Shown here piece by piece: positions 33,368 to 41,940 of a DNA stretch of 64,000 bases. A program made the translations under genes and the position numbers. The DNA comes from Chryseobacterium taeanense (GTDB lineage Bacteria > Bacteroidota > Bacteroidia > Flavobacteriales > Weeksellaceae), in NCBI RefSeq assembly GCF_900099685.1, contig NZ_FNDW01000012.1:80054-144053 (forward strand), in the 5' to 3' direction. Below the pieces are notes generated by a model that saw only the letters and a list, made by a program, of their open reading frames with translations, made no database searches and was not told the origin of the DNA. The first letter of the stretch is position 1, and each line of letters opens with the position of its first letter.

Positions 33368-33426
33368 AAACTGTCTAAAAGATTAGGCTAATAAAACTTA
33401 ATGAGTTAATTTCTTATAGACAGTTT
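33368..33426 (-). terminator. Long-loop hairpin between cargo genes
   Basis: Perfect 10-bp inverted repeat AAACTGTCTA / TAGACAGTTT separated by 39 nt. It sits in the 221-base gap between the 196-residue and 366-residue exported-protein genes and could act as an intercistronic terminator or mRNA processing site. Confidence 0.45.
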
Positions 33427-33438
33427 AATTATTGATTA

Positions 33439-33492
33439 TTACCGGCCACAGATGTTAGATACAGACGTGTCGCTAGAATCATTTATATCTTT
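33439..33492 (-). pseudogene. Possible remnant of a second precursor C-terminus
   Basis: Without a start codon, this frame reads KDINDSSDTSVSNICGR followed by TAA. The intact precursor (34141-34911) ends KNDTNDVTACSICGH. The shared pattern is K-(N/D)...N-D...(S/N)-I-C-G-(H/R)-stop. It lies just behind the 33504-34085 gene, where a second precursor copy could have been lost or recombined. The similarity is short and may be chance. Confidence 0.3.
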
Positions 33493-33503
33493 ATGAATTG
33501 CTT

Positions 33504-34085
33504 TTATCTTAAAATTACTTCTTTACTTTTTCTTATGTTTTCTTCAGATTTTGTAAAGATTTCTATAATATTAACTTTTAGATTTTCTTCTTTATTTTCA
33601 TAAATATGAGAACTTATTTCCAAGATATTATTGTTATCAAGAGAATAATTTCTTTCCAAATCCTGAATCAATAAACCATTAAAAAGATATAAGCTAGGTA
33701 AACTTTGATCTTTAGCATATTTTTTTTTAATTTCTTTTAAATCTAGCGGTTGGGGCTGGTAATTATTCTTTGTTGTTAAATACATTGCTCCGGTAAAACT
33801 TTTACCATCTATAGTCATATCTTTATTAGCAATATTTACATTTTCAATTTTATTAGTATCTAAACTCTGAAAGAATAGATAATTGTAGTGTTTATTATTT
33901 ACAAAATATGCAATATTGCTCGTGGGGAACTTAAACATGGAAAGCGAGTGGGATTCTACACTGTTTTTTATATTTAGTCCTCTGGTCTTCGTTGGAAGGG
34001 TATCGCTCTTTTGACTAATTACCTCTTGCGCCTTGAAAAAAAATGAAGAAATAATAAATATTGTTGTTAATGTTTTTGTAATCAT
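33504..34085 (-). CDS. Unknown exported protein next to the precursor gene
   Basis: 193 residues from ATG 34085; an in-frame TTG at 34094 lies in a TAAAATTTG promoter-like stretch. Signal peptide MITKTLTTIFIISSFFFKAQ, then a beta-rich domain resembling small Bacteroidetes periplasmic proteins (SIDGKSFTGAMYL-like strand pattern; exact reading MTIDGKSFTGAMYLTTKNN). It directly follows the GG-leader precursor gene, so it is a candidate partner or immunity protein. Confidence 0.6.
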   Translation of the reverse strand: MITKTLTTIFIISSFFFKAQEVISQKSDTLPTKTRGLNIKNSVESHSLSMFKFPTSNIAYFVNNKHYNYLFFQSLDTNKIENVNIANKDMTIDGKSFTGAMYLTTKNNYQPQPLDLKEIKKKYAKDQSLPSLYLFNGLLIQDLERNYSLDNNNILEISSHIYENKEENLKVNIIEIFTKSEENIRKSKEVILR

Positions 34086-34107
34086 AGTATGCAAATTTTA
34101 AATATTA

Positions 34108-34129
34108 AAGGCTGAGAAAAATCAGCCTT
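34108..34129 (-). terminator. Hairpin after the GG-leader precursor gene
   Basis: Perfect 8-bp stem AAGGCTGA / TCAGCCTT with a 6-nt A-rich loop, 12 nt beyond the precursor stop codon. On the minus strand it is followed by TTAATATTT. It may partially terminate or stabilise the precursor mRNA. Confidence 0.6.
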
Positions 34130-34140
34130 AATAAAGTAAG

Positions 34141-34911
34141 TTAATGTCCGCAAATAGAGCATGCAGTTACATCATTAGTATCATTTTTGTATTTATCAAC
34201 AATACTATTATTATTTAATCCCGAAATGGCAAACAATGATCCAGTGAAACTTACATCACTAAGGTTCGATGTTTTTGGTCCACCTTCAGTCGGGTCCATA
34301 TATGTAATTGTTCCGGCGGGTGCATCAAAATTAACAATAACAACTTCATGTCCGACACCACCACCTTGATCAATTGCTCCTAAAATAGGATGTCCAGCAT
34401 TTAATTCATTTGCAATATTATTTCCATTACTTCCATCTATAATGGTGTTTTGAAAAAATGTATTTACAGCAGCTTGCATTTGAGATGGACTTAGTCCTCC
34501 AGCTCCTCCTAACATGGCGTAAAAATTTTGACCTGCGAACTCTGCGAAGTCACTTGAAGATAAACCCGTACCTCCAAAATAATTTGCCACATAATTAAGA
34601 GCCATTGTAGCACATGTTGCAGATCCCGCAAGTTGTTGACAGATGTGTGTTGGAGCAGAAGGTAAGCTTCCTTGTCCTGGACCTCCCGAACTTCCACCAT
34701 TCCCTCCACCATAATCTGGATAATCATTTCCACCAAGATAAGGGTCATACCAGCCTCCCCATGGATCGCCTCCACCGCCATCATCCCATGGAATAACGAC
34801 TTCAGGGATATCATGATATGAATAATCATACCAGTTACCTCCAACAATTTTTTTTGTTTCGATAGGATTTAGCACTTCTAAATCCAAATCACATAAATGT
34901 GTTCTTGTCAT
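34141..34911 (-). CDS. Double-glycine-leader precursor with papain/C39-like domain
   Basis: 256 residues. Residues 1-25 (MTRTHLCDLDLEVLNPIETK, then KIVGG) form a typical bacteriocin-type leader, so cleavage is expected after Gly25. Residues 26-90 are rich in Gly, Trp, Tyr, Asp and Pro (WDDGGGGDPWGGWYDPYLGG...). A peptidase-like domain follows: Gln and Cys in CQQLAGSATCATMALNYV, His in GVGHEVVIVNF and Asp in YMDPTEG, matching the order of the C39/papain triad. The tail ends CSICGH. The gene is 5 nt downstream of tolC and is the likely substrate of the operon's C39 exporter. It could be an exported cysteine protease, toxin or adhesin. Confidence 0.8.
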   Translation of the reverse strand: MTRTHLCDLDLEVLNPIETKKIVGGNWYDYSYHDIPEVVIPWDDGGGGDPWGGWYDPYLGGNDYPDYGGGNGGSSGGPGQGSLPSAPTHICQQLAGSATCATMALNYVANYFGGTGLSSSDFAEFAGQNFYAMLGGAGGLSPSQMQAAVNTFFQNTIIDGSNGNNIANELNAGHPILGAIDQGGGVGHEVVIVNFDAPAGTITYMDPTEGGPKTSNLSDVSFTGSLFAISGLNNNSIVDKYKNDTNDVTACSICGH

Positions 34912-34916
34912 AATTT

Positions 34917-36326
34917 TTAATATTTTAAATTAAGTTCATCTATTCTATACTTTAATAAATACAAACTACTTTTTAATTTTTCATATTCAATTGATAAATT
35001 AATATTTTCATAAAGTTGGTTATTAAATTCAGAAATTGTAAGCTTTCCGAGCAATAACAATTCTCTATAGTCAATTATTAATTTTTCAGATAATTTAATT
35101 TGATCTTTAAAAACTTGCATTTGAGATTTCAAATTCCAAAAATAACTGATTAATTCATCAATTGACTTCAGATGTTCATCTCGATCTTCTTCTTTTTTTA
35201 GTCTTACGTTCTCTTTTTCAAGTAACGCTATTCTAATCTTATCTTTTGAAACGCCCCAATCTAGTATTGGAATATTAATTCCTATAGTCAAAAATTGAGT
35301 CTGTAGTGGTGCATTAAATAGACGCGAGATTTCAGTTGATGAAGAATTTACTCCCAAACCGCCCTGAAGATTTAAAGAAATTCCTCCTTCCTTTTTTGTC
35401 TTATCCAAGTTAGATTCTGCTTTTAAGTCATTTATCATCCATTCTAATTCAAAACTATTACGATCTAAATTTCTGACGAGATCATCTTTATCTATCAAAT
35501 ATTCAATTTCATCTACTCCTACAAGATTTATAGAATCTTTAATTTCTATACCACTTACTCTTTCTAATTCATTTAAAGTATTTTTATAATCTACAGAATT
35601 AGCTTTTAAGTAGCCGTTTAGTTTTTTTATACTAATCTCTACTTGTGCTATATCTGTTTTAATTGCACGACCATGCAAATATTTCTCAGAAATTTCGTTT
35701 AATAGAGTTTTGACTTTCTTTATATTCTCATTTAACAATAAGCATTTTAATTGTGCATTTTGTGCTTCAATATATGATTTTGCAATATCATATCTTATTT
35801 TTATTGTATTCTTTAAAAAATCAATTGAATCTTTCTTTTTAATTAAGTTATTTAGCTTTCTATCCCACTTATAACTATTATAACCGTTAATTGGCTGCCG
35901 GAATGAAAGACTTACCCAATTACTAGAGAAATTTGTATAATTATTGTTAAAATCTCTTGAGTAGTTAATTGAATTTGATAGATTTATAGTTCCTCCGGTA
36001 AATGGTAAAACTTGACTAGTATTTAAGGTTGCATTGGAATTAATATAGTTACGTTCAATAAATTTTAAAGTTCCGTCTGGTTGTGTCACTTCGGAGATTG
36101 ACCTTTGATATGGTATTGATGTATTTAGAGTAACACTTGGGTAAAGAGATTTATGAAAAAAATCATTCTGAATTTTTTGTATTCTATAGTTATTTTCTGC
36201 TATTTTGTATGCGGTAGTTTGATTTATTTTACCAAAAAAATAGTTTATATCCAGAATGGTTTGGCAGTAAAGATTTAGACTATCCATTAAAAATATAAAT
36301 AGTAATATTTTTTTGAGTCCCATCAT
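34917..36326 (-). CDS. TolC family outer-membrane channel protein
   Basis: 469 residues. Signal peptide (ILLFIFLMDSLNLYCQ), then two repeated halves of long helices and strands: SLSFRQPINGY...KWDRKLN...KNTIKIRYDIAKSYIEAQNAQLK, and FLTIGINIPILDWGVSKDKIRIALLEKE. These are the TolC/OEP hallmarks. It forms the outer-membrane tunnel of the type I export system. First gene of the cargo operon. Confidence 0.92.
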   Translation of the reverse strand: MMGLKKILLFIFLMDSLNLYCQTILDINYFFGKINQTTAYKIAENNYRIQKIQNDFFHKSLYPSVTLNTSIPYQRSISEVTQPDGTLKFIERNYINSNATLNTSQVLPFTGGTINLSNSINYSRDFNNNYTNFSSNWVSLSFRQPINGYNSYKWDRKLNNLIKKKDSIDFLKNTIKIRYDIAKSYIEAQNAQLKCLLLNENIKKVKTLLNEISEKYLHGRAIKTDIAQVEISIKKLNGYLKANSVDYKNTLNELERVSGIEIKDSINLVGVDEIEYLIDKDDLVRNLDRNSFELEWMINDLKAESNLDKTKKEGGISLNLQGGLGVNSSSTEISRLFNAPLQTQFLTIGINIPILDWGVSKDKIRIALLEKENVRLKKEEDRDEHLKSIDELISYFWNLKSQMQVFKDQIKLSEKLIIDYRELLLLGKLTISEFNNQLYENINLSIEYEKLKSSLYLLKYRIDELNLKY

Positions 36327-36568
36327 TAAAAATTTAACGCTAAAAAGATATTAATTTTCTTGAGATAAAAAACTCTAAAGAAACCCCAAATTTGTAAATA
36401 GATTGTCCTTTTGGGAAAAATGAGAAAGAATAATGAATCATTGTGTTTATATTTTTTGCCGAAATTAAGATTTTTTTGCAATATTACAAAACTAAGTGAT
36501 ATAAATTAATTCGAATAAGAATATTTAATGAAGTTTTTTAAAGTTTTTTAATAAAATATATACAAAAG
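36327..36568. other. Right junction of the cargo region
   Basis: AT-rich gap between tolC and the batB stop codon. TTTTGGGAAAAATGA at 36409-36423 resembles TTTTGGTAAAAAGA at 27100-27113. TTTAATAAAATATATAC(A)AAAG at 36547-36568 resembles a stretch at 26131-26154, the opposite end of the cargo. No clear -7 box for tolC was found. Confidence 0.35.
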
Positions 36569-37576
36569 CTATACATTAAAATCTCTTTTAGGATTGAAGA
36601 TGTATATTAAAAAGAAGAAAAATATGGAAACTGCCAGGAAATATTGGTAATAATGATTAGCATTCTGAGATTTCACCATTGTTTCGGAAGATCCTGTTTT
36701 CTTTTTTAATGCATCGATTATTCTATCAGGAGCTTCATTGATATTATTTCCATCGATATAAGACCCTCCGGTGGATTCTGACATTTTTCTGAGTGCTTCC
36801 GTCTGTCTTTTAGAAATTACTGTCTGACCGGACATATCTGCTTTATATCCCATAAGCTGCCCAAAAACATACTCGGGAACCGGAGCGCCCTCATCTGAAC
36901 CAATTCCTACGGAAGTAATCATAATTCCTTCTTTTTTGGCTAATCTTATTGCAGCATCCTCATTTCCTTCGTTATCTTCCCCATCGCTTAAAAGCACTAC
37001 CTTCCTGGCATCCTTATTTACATTTTTAAATTTCTGTACCGCAGTTTTCATTGCTTTCAGAAAATCAGTTCCCTGAATCTGCATAGAATTGGTTTCAATA
37101 CCGCCGATATAGGTTTCTGCAGATGTATAATCTGTGGTTAAAGGCATAATCGAAGTAGATTCTCCAGCAAAAATTACAATTCCGACTTTATCGCTTTTCA
37201 TTTTCTGCATGGTCTGGATGATAAGATTTTTGGCTTCCGTTAGACGACTTGGTTCAATATCTTCAGCATTCATCGAATTAGAAACATCCAACATGAAAAT
37301 AACATTATTAAGTTTTTGATTGGTTTTAATTTCCTCAGAACCACTTAAAAGATCAATGATAGAAAAAATAAGAAATAGCGTTCCCAACAAATATAAAGCG
37401 GGAAATAATTTCACAAAACCTGATGACTTTTCAAAAAGATGTTCATGAAACTGACTATCTGCGAATACTTTTCTTTTTTTATTTTTCCATTTTAAAAAAC
37501 GAATCAAAAAGACGGCTAACAGCGGCAAAAGCAACAGCAATAACAAATACCAATAATTCCCTAAATACCAATCCAT
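36569..37576 (-). CDS. batB: BatB-type von Willebrand factor A protein
   Basis: 335 residues. N-terminal membrane helices (WYLLLLLLLPLLAVFLIRFL), a VWA domain with the metal-binding MIDAS motif DVSNSM and later Thr (MPLTTDYTSAET) and Asp (LLSDGEDNEGNED), and a C-terminal helix (YQYFLAVSIFFFFLIYIF). It belongs to the aerotolerance complex. Its ATG overlaps the batA stop (TAATG). In other genomes batC follows; here the export cargo does. Confidence 0.92.
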   Translation of the reverse strand: MDWYLGNYWYLLLLLLLPLLAVFLIRFLKWKNKKRKVFADSQFHEHLFEKSSGFVKLFPALYLLGTLFLIFSIIDLLSGSEEIKTNQKLNNVIFMLDVSNSMNAEDIEPSRLTEAKNLIIQTMQKMKSDKVGIVIFAGESTSIMPLTTDYTSAETYIGGIETNSMQIQGTDFLKAMKTAVQKFKNVNKDARKVVLLSDGEDNEGNEDAAIRLAKKEGIMITSVGIGSDEGAPVPEYVFGQLMGYKADMSGQTVISKRQTEALRKMSESTGGSYIDGNNINEAPDRIIDALKKKTGSSETMVKSQNANHYYQYFLAVSIFFFFLIYIFNPKRDFNV

Positions 37577-38574
37577 TAGCTTAAAATTTTATAAAATACC
37601 CATCGCAATAAAGCATCCAGAAAGAGCATTCCTAATGCAATCCAAAGAAAAATTTTAAAATATTCCTGATAATTGAAAAGTTTTGACACTTTCACATCCG
37701 ACTTTTCAAGCTGATTGATTTCGTCATAAACTTCCTCCAGACTGCTGTTTGACGTGGCCCTGAAATATCTCCCCCCCGTCATCTGTGCCACTTCTTTCAA
37801 AACAGGTTCATCTATTTTCACTTCTGTTTCCGTAAAAACAAGATCCCCGAATATGTCGGTTTGTGTCGGCATCAAAGCATATCCATTGGTACCGATTCCG
37901 ATAGCATATACTTTAATGTTATTATTCTTCGCAAGTTCCGCGGCCAGAGCCGGAGGCATCGCATTTTCAATCGTATTGACCCCATCGGTCATTAAAATAA
38001 CAATTTTACTTTTCGCCTTACTGTTTTTGAGGTGATTAACCGCTACGGATAGTCCTTCTCCTATTGCAGTTCCCGGCTGAAGTTCCAGAGGATTAAGATT
38101 CTGCAATTCGTCAATAACCACTTGATGATCTGAAGTTACCGGCACTTTCGTAAACGCTTCTCCCGAATAGGTAACCAGTCCGATCCTGTCGTTAGGCCTT
38201 TTCTGGACGAATTTAATGGCAATATCTTTTAAAGCTATTAAACGATCCGGAGTAAGATCTTTTGCAAGCATACTCAAGGAAACATCTACCGAAAGCATAA
38301 TATCAATTCCTTTTGTATCATCACGATCCTGAGAAATGGTAAACGTCCGCGGTCTTGCCATCGCAATAATCAACGCAGAAAGAATGATGTATTTTGAAAT
38401 TTTCAGCAAGAACATCACCACCTTAATTCCTCCGCTTTCACCCATATTTTTAATGGTAGGAACTTTAATTCCTTTTTTCTTCTGGGTGGCGGCATCTTTT
38501 ATCAATAAAGGAATAAACAGTAGAAAAAGCAGTAAAAACCACGGACTGTAAAATTCAAAATCAAAATCAAACAT
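37576..38574 (-). CDS. batA: BatA-type von Willebrand factor A protein
   Basis: 332 residues. Membrane helices near residues 10-25 and 55-75, then a VWA domain with MIDAS DVSLSM, plus VTSDHQV and LMTDGVNT, and a C-terminal membrane helix (IFLWIALGMLFLDALLRWVF). The batB start overlaps its stop, and its own start overlaps the 38567 gene by 8 nt, so these three are tightly coupled. Confidence 0.92.
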   Translation of the reverse strand: MFDFDFEFYSPWFLLLFLLFIPLLIKDAATQKKKGIKVPTIKNMGESGGIKVVMFLLKISKYIILSALIIAMARPRTFTISQDRDDTKGIDIMLSVDVSLSMLAKDLTPDRLIALKDIAIKFVQKRPNDRIGLVTYSGEAFTKVPVTSDHQVVIDELQNLNPLELQPGTAIGEGLSVAVNHLKNSKAKSKIVILMTDGVNTIENAMPPALAAELAKNNNIKVYAIGIGTNGYALMPTQTDIFGDLVFTETEVKIDEPVLKEVAQMTGGRYFRATSNSSLEEVYDEINQLEKSDVKVSKLFNYQEYFKIFLWIALGMLFLDALLRWVFYKILS

Positions 38575-39463
38575 CTTTCCTTAAATTTTCGAATTCCAAA
38601 TCTTTTGATGAACGCTTTACAAATGCTGTAATCTCTTTAAGATCTTTTTCCATTGTAGCTTTATCCGGGAAAGTTTTAGCAAATTTCACCAAATCACCTC
38701 TTAAAAATACATCTTCCACTACTCTTTCATTTTCCTGAGAAATGGTATTGTTTTTCTTCATCAGATCAATCAGATCGTCAGTCAGTAAAACATCTGCTGG
38801 CAAACGATATTGTTTTGAGATAAATTTCCTTGAAATATCGATCAGTTCCACATAAAAAGAACGATAATTTCCAGTTTCTACGTATTTTTTCTTTTTAAGA
38901 GAATCTAATTCTTTTAAAGTCTGATTGGTCGCTACAACAGGTGAATCTTTTTGCTTCCTGCCATATTTTATAAACATTACTACAGCAATAATCAACGCTA
39001 TAACGGCAATCGCAGCAAGAATATAAAACTTGTAAAGTTCCCAGTAATCAGTAACATTAAGCTTTACTTCTTTATTATTCATAATATCATTGATCGGATC
39101 GGTCTTCTGAGCCGTATTGATGACATCAATTTCATAAGGAATCGTTTTCAGTATCTTTTGTCCTACCTTGAATTCAAGTTCGGGAATGGTAAATTTACCT
39201 TCATCAAAAACGGCAAATTCAATTCTTCTGTAGTAAATATCCTTCGTCTGAGAAATACTGTCTTTTACTTCCTCAAAATGAAAAGGCAACAATTCATTTT
39301 CAGGAGCGGCAGATACTTTTTCATTGTTCAGATTACTGATTGTTATAACGATATGATTCACCTCACCAAGAGCGATGGTTTTCTTCTCAAGACTTGAAGA
39401 AAGAATCTGTGAAAAAGCATTCGCACAGATCAGAAAACAAAATATAAATAATAATTTTTTCAA
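38567..39463 (-). CDS. BatD-like membrane-anchored protein of the bat operon
   Basis: 298 residues. Signal peptide ending CANAFSQ, one immunoglobulin-like beta domain similar to the N-terminus of BatD (SSSLEKKTIALGEVNHIVITISNL), a membrane helix at about 150-168 (FYILAAIAVIALIIAVVMF) and a cytoplasmic helical domain. It is the short BatD-like protein normally found between DUF58 and batA in flavobacteria. The exact biochemical role is unknown. Confidence 0.8.
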   Translation of the reverse strand: MKKLLFIFCFLICANAFSQILSSSLEKKTIALGEVNHIVITISNLNNEKVSAAPENELLPFHFEEVKDSISQTKDIYYRRIEFAVFDEGKFTIPELEFKVGQKILKTIPYEIDVINTAQKTDPINDIMNNKEVKLNVTDYWELYKFYILAAIAVIALIIAVVMFIKYGRKQKDSPVVATNQTLKELDSLKKKKYVETGNYRSFYVELIDISRKFISKQYRLPADVLLTDDLIDLMKKNNTISQENERVVEDVFLRGDLVKFAKTFPDKATMEKDLKEITAFVKRSSKDLEFENLRKDV

Positions 39464-39537
39464 TTTTAAATAATACTTTTTGGCTGACTAAAGCCCTATT
39501 TTATGTTTAATCCTAAATAGGCGAAGGCCCATTATTG

Positions 39538-40401
39538 TTATTTTTTCTGAAAATAATTATATAATAACCGGGAATAATCGGAACCTGTATCCATATTCAG
39601 AAAACTGGCTGAGCTATTGGCAAAATCTTCTTCCAGAGCTCTCAGCTTTTGTTTCTGAGCTTCTGCAAAATTGTATCGCCATCTTGCATTTGATGTATTG
39701 GCCCAAATCTGTTTTCCCGTTTCAGCATCATATAATAAAGTATATCCTACGTCAGGAATTTCATTATCCTTCTGATCGAAAATTCTCATTCCCAGCAACT
39801 GATGTTTTTTAGAAGCAGCCTTCAGCATTTTAGAGTCATATTCATCTTCAAAATCCGAAAACATAAACACCAGCGATTTTCTTTTAAAAACACCCATCAT
39901 ATATTCCAGTGCTTTATCAATTTTAGCGACCGCAGGAACATAATCAGCAGTCAATATAGTACTGATAATCGAAAGAATATGCTTTCTGCCTTTCTGTGGA
40001 GGAATTACTTTGTACACCTTATCCGCAAATAAAATAAGTCCTACTTTATCATTATTTCCCGCTGCAGAAAATCCTAAACTCGCTGCAATTTCTGCTACAT
40101 ATTCTCTTTTCAACTGGTTTTTGGTGCCATAATCCATAGATGCAGAAATATCTACCAGCAACATCATGGTGAGTTCTCTTTCCTCCTCCATTACTTTTAC
40201 AAATGGCTCTCTGAAACGTGCTGTTTTATTCCAGTCTATCCTGCGAATTTCGTCGCCAAATTGGTACGGACGAACTTCTGAGAAAGTCATTCCCTGCCCT
40301 TTAAAAGCACTGTGATATTGCCCCATCAGCGTAGCTTCCGTCTTCTTTCGTGTACGGATTTCTATCTGCTTTACCTTTTTTACAATATCTTTAATCTGCA
40401 T
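39538..40401 (-). CDS. DUF58 domain protein of the bat operon
   Basis: 287 residues. The DUF58 signature is clear: GQYHSAFKGQGMTFSEVRPYQFGDEIRRIDWNKTARFREPFVK, followed by a VWA-like half with LLVDISASMDYG (MIDAS). It is cytoplasmic or peripheral and works with MoxR and the VWA proteins. It lies 137 nt before the batD-like gene. Confidence 0.93.
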   Translation of the reverse strand: MQIKDIVKKVKQIEIRTRKKTEATLMGQYHSAFKGQGMTFSEVRPYQFGDEIRRIDWNKTARFREPFVKVMEEERELTMMLLVDISASMDYGTKNQLKREYVAEIAASLGFSAAGNNDKVGLILFADKVYKVIPPQKGRKHILSIISTILTADYVPAVAKIDKALEYMMGVFKRKSLVFMFSDFEDEYDSKMLKAASKKHQLLGMRIFDQKDNEIPDVGYTLLYDAETGKQIWANTSNARWRYNFAEAQKQKLRALEEDFANSSASFLNMDTGSDYSRLLYNYFQKK

Positions 40402-40480
40402 TTCTTGATTTTGAGGATATTAGTGTTTGAACGTTTTTTGAGTTGTTAAAAATTTCTATCATCTTTTTTCCGCTTCGATC

Positions 40481-40936
40481 TTATTTAAACTCTATCGAAA
40501 CATTAAACCATTCATTATCAAATTTCGGGCTGTATTTTTTATAGAAATTAATGGCGGGTTCATTCCAGTTGAGCACCTGAAAAACCATTCCGCTGTATTG
40601 ACTCGACTTTCCAAACTCCATTGTTGCTTCAAATAATCTTTTCCCGATTTGTTTTCCTCTCCATTTTTCGGTCACCACAAGATCTTCAAGATACAATCTT
40701 CTTCCCTTCCATGTTGAATATCTGTCGTAATACAACGAGATTCCAAGAATTTCTCCATTACATTCTGCTACGAATGCTCCCCAAACCGGAGATTTTCCGA
40801 ATCCATCTTCAGTGAATTGCTCTAAAGTTAATGTAACCTCGTGCAAAGCCTTTTCATAATCTGCCAGTTCTCTGATCAGATCCAGCATTGGCGAGCAATC
40901 TTCCTCAACAGCTTTCCTTATAACAATATCATTCAT
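40481..40936 (-). CDS. GNAT family N-acetyltransferase inside the bat operon
   Basis: 151 residues. DIVIRKAVEEDCSPMLDLIREL at the start and VVTEKWRGKQIGKRLFEATMEFG (acetyl-CoA loop R-G-K-Q-I-G) with FQVLNWNEPAINFYKKYSP are typical of the spermidine/diamine acetyltransferase-like subgroup. Its start codon overlaps the moxR stop (TAATG), so it is translated with moxR although acetyltransferases are not standard Bat components. The substrate is unknown. Confidence 0.9.
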   Translation of the reverse strand: MNDIVIRKAVEEDCSPMLDLIRELADYEKALHEVTLTLEQFTEDGFGKSPVWGAFVAECNGEILGISLYYDRYSTWKGRRLYLEDLVVTEKWRGKQIGKRLFEATMEFGKSSQYSGMVFQVLNWNEPAINFYKKYSPKFDNEWFNVSIEFK

Positions 40937-41940
40937 TATGGAGCCTGAATTTTTGCTAAAATTCTATTAACGATTTCTTCCGATGAAATTTCCTCTGCTT
41001 CTGCCTCGAAAGTTAATCCTATTCTGTGTCTCAATACATCTTTTGCCAGCGATTTTACATCTTCAGGAATAACAAATGCTCTTCCTTTCAGAAATGCATA
41101 AGCCCTTGAAGCAATAGCAAGATTAATAGAAGCCCTTGGAGAAGCACCGAAACTGATATAATTTTTGAGATCAGAAAGACCATAATCTTCAGGGAAACGG
41201 GTCGCAAAAACCATATCAAGAATATATTTTTCTATTTTTTCGTCAAGATAAATCTGATTGATAAGCTCTTTGGCAGCAACGATATGCTCAAGAGAAATCA
41301 CAGGTTTTACTGTAGGTTGGTGGGAGGTAGACACCATTCTCATGACCATTCTTTCATCCTCAAACTTAGGATAATCAATTGTACATTTTAGCATGAAACG
41401 GTCGCTCTGCGCTTCCGGCAACAAGTAAGTTCCTTCCTGATCGATGGGGTTTTGTGTTGCCAGCACCAAAAAAGGTTTAGGCAACTTCATGGTTTCATCT
41501 CCGATGGTCACCTGCTTTTCCTGCATCACTTCTAAAAGAGCCGACTGCACTTTTGCTGGCGCACGGTTAATTTCATCTGCCAAAACAAAATTTGCAAAAA
41601 CAGGACCTCTTTTAATGGAAAAATCATTGTCTTTAACATTGTAAATCATCGTTCCCACAACATCCGCCGGCAAAAGATCCGGTGTAAACTGAATTCTGGA
41701 AAATTCGCCATGAACAGCTTCTGCAAGAGTTTTGATAGCCAATGTTTTTGCAAGACCAGGAACCCCTTCCAAAAGGACGTGACCATTTCCTAAAAGGCCT
41801 ACCAAAAGGCGGTCTATCATATATTCCTGACCGATGATGACTTTATTGATTTCTTCGCGAAGACGGGAAAAATAGAAGTTCGCTTCCTTTACCTGTTCCG
41901 TTAACTGGCGAATATCTTCTGCTTGATATGTATCTGACAT
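40936..41940 (-). CDS. moxR: MoxR family AAA+ ATPase
   Basis: 334 residues. Walker A is GVPGLAKT, Walker B is LADEINRAPAKVQSALLEVMQE, sensor 1 lies in LVLATQNPIDQEGTY, and sensor 2 in GASPRASINL. MoxR proteins are chaperone-like ATPases that act with VWA partners to mature or activate proteins. It is the first gene of the bat operon, divergent from the DinB gene across 250 nt. Confidence 0.95.
   Translation of the reverse strand: MSDTYQAEDIRQLTEQVKEANFYFSRLREEINKVIIGQEYMIDRLLVGLLGNGHVLLEGVPGLAKTLAIKTLAEAVHGEFSRIQFTPDLLPADVVGTMIYNVKDNDFSIKRGPVFANFVLADEINRAPAKVQSALLEVMQEKQVTIGDETMKLPKPFLVLATQNPIDQEGTYLLPEAQSDRFMLKCTIDYPKFEDERMVMRMVSTSHQPTVKPVISLEHIVAAKELINQIYLDEKIEKYILDMVFATRFPEDYGLSDLKNYISFGASPRASINLAIASRAYAFLKGRAFVIPEDVKSLAKDVLRHRIGLTFEAEAEEISSEEIVNRILAKIQAP

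Noticed and set aside
26203..36326. Cargo region as an integrated prophage or IS-borne transposon
   Set aside because: No integrase, transposase, phage structural gene or clear terminal inverted repeat was found; only the AT-rich near-direct repeats remain.
38951..39397. 148-codon plus-strand frame opposite the batD-like gene
   Set aside because: Antisense to a gene with signal peptide, Ig-like domain and membrane helix in operon context.
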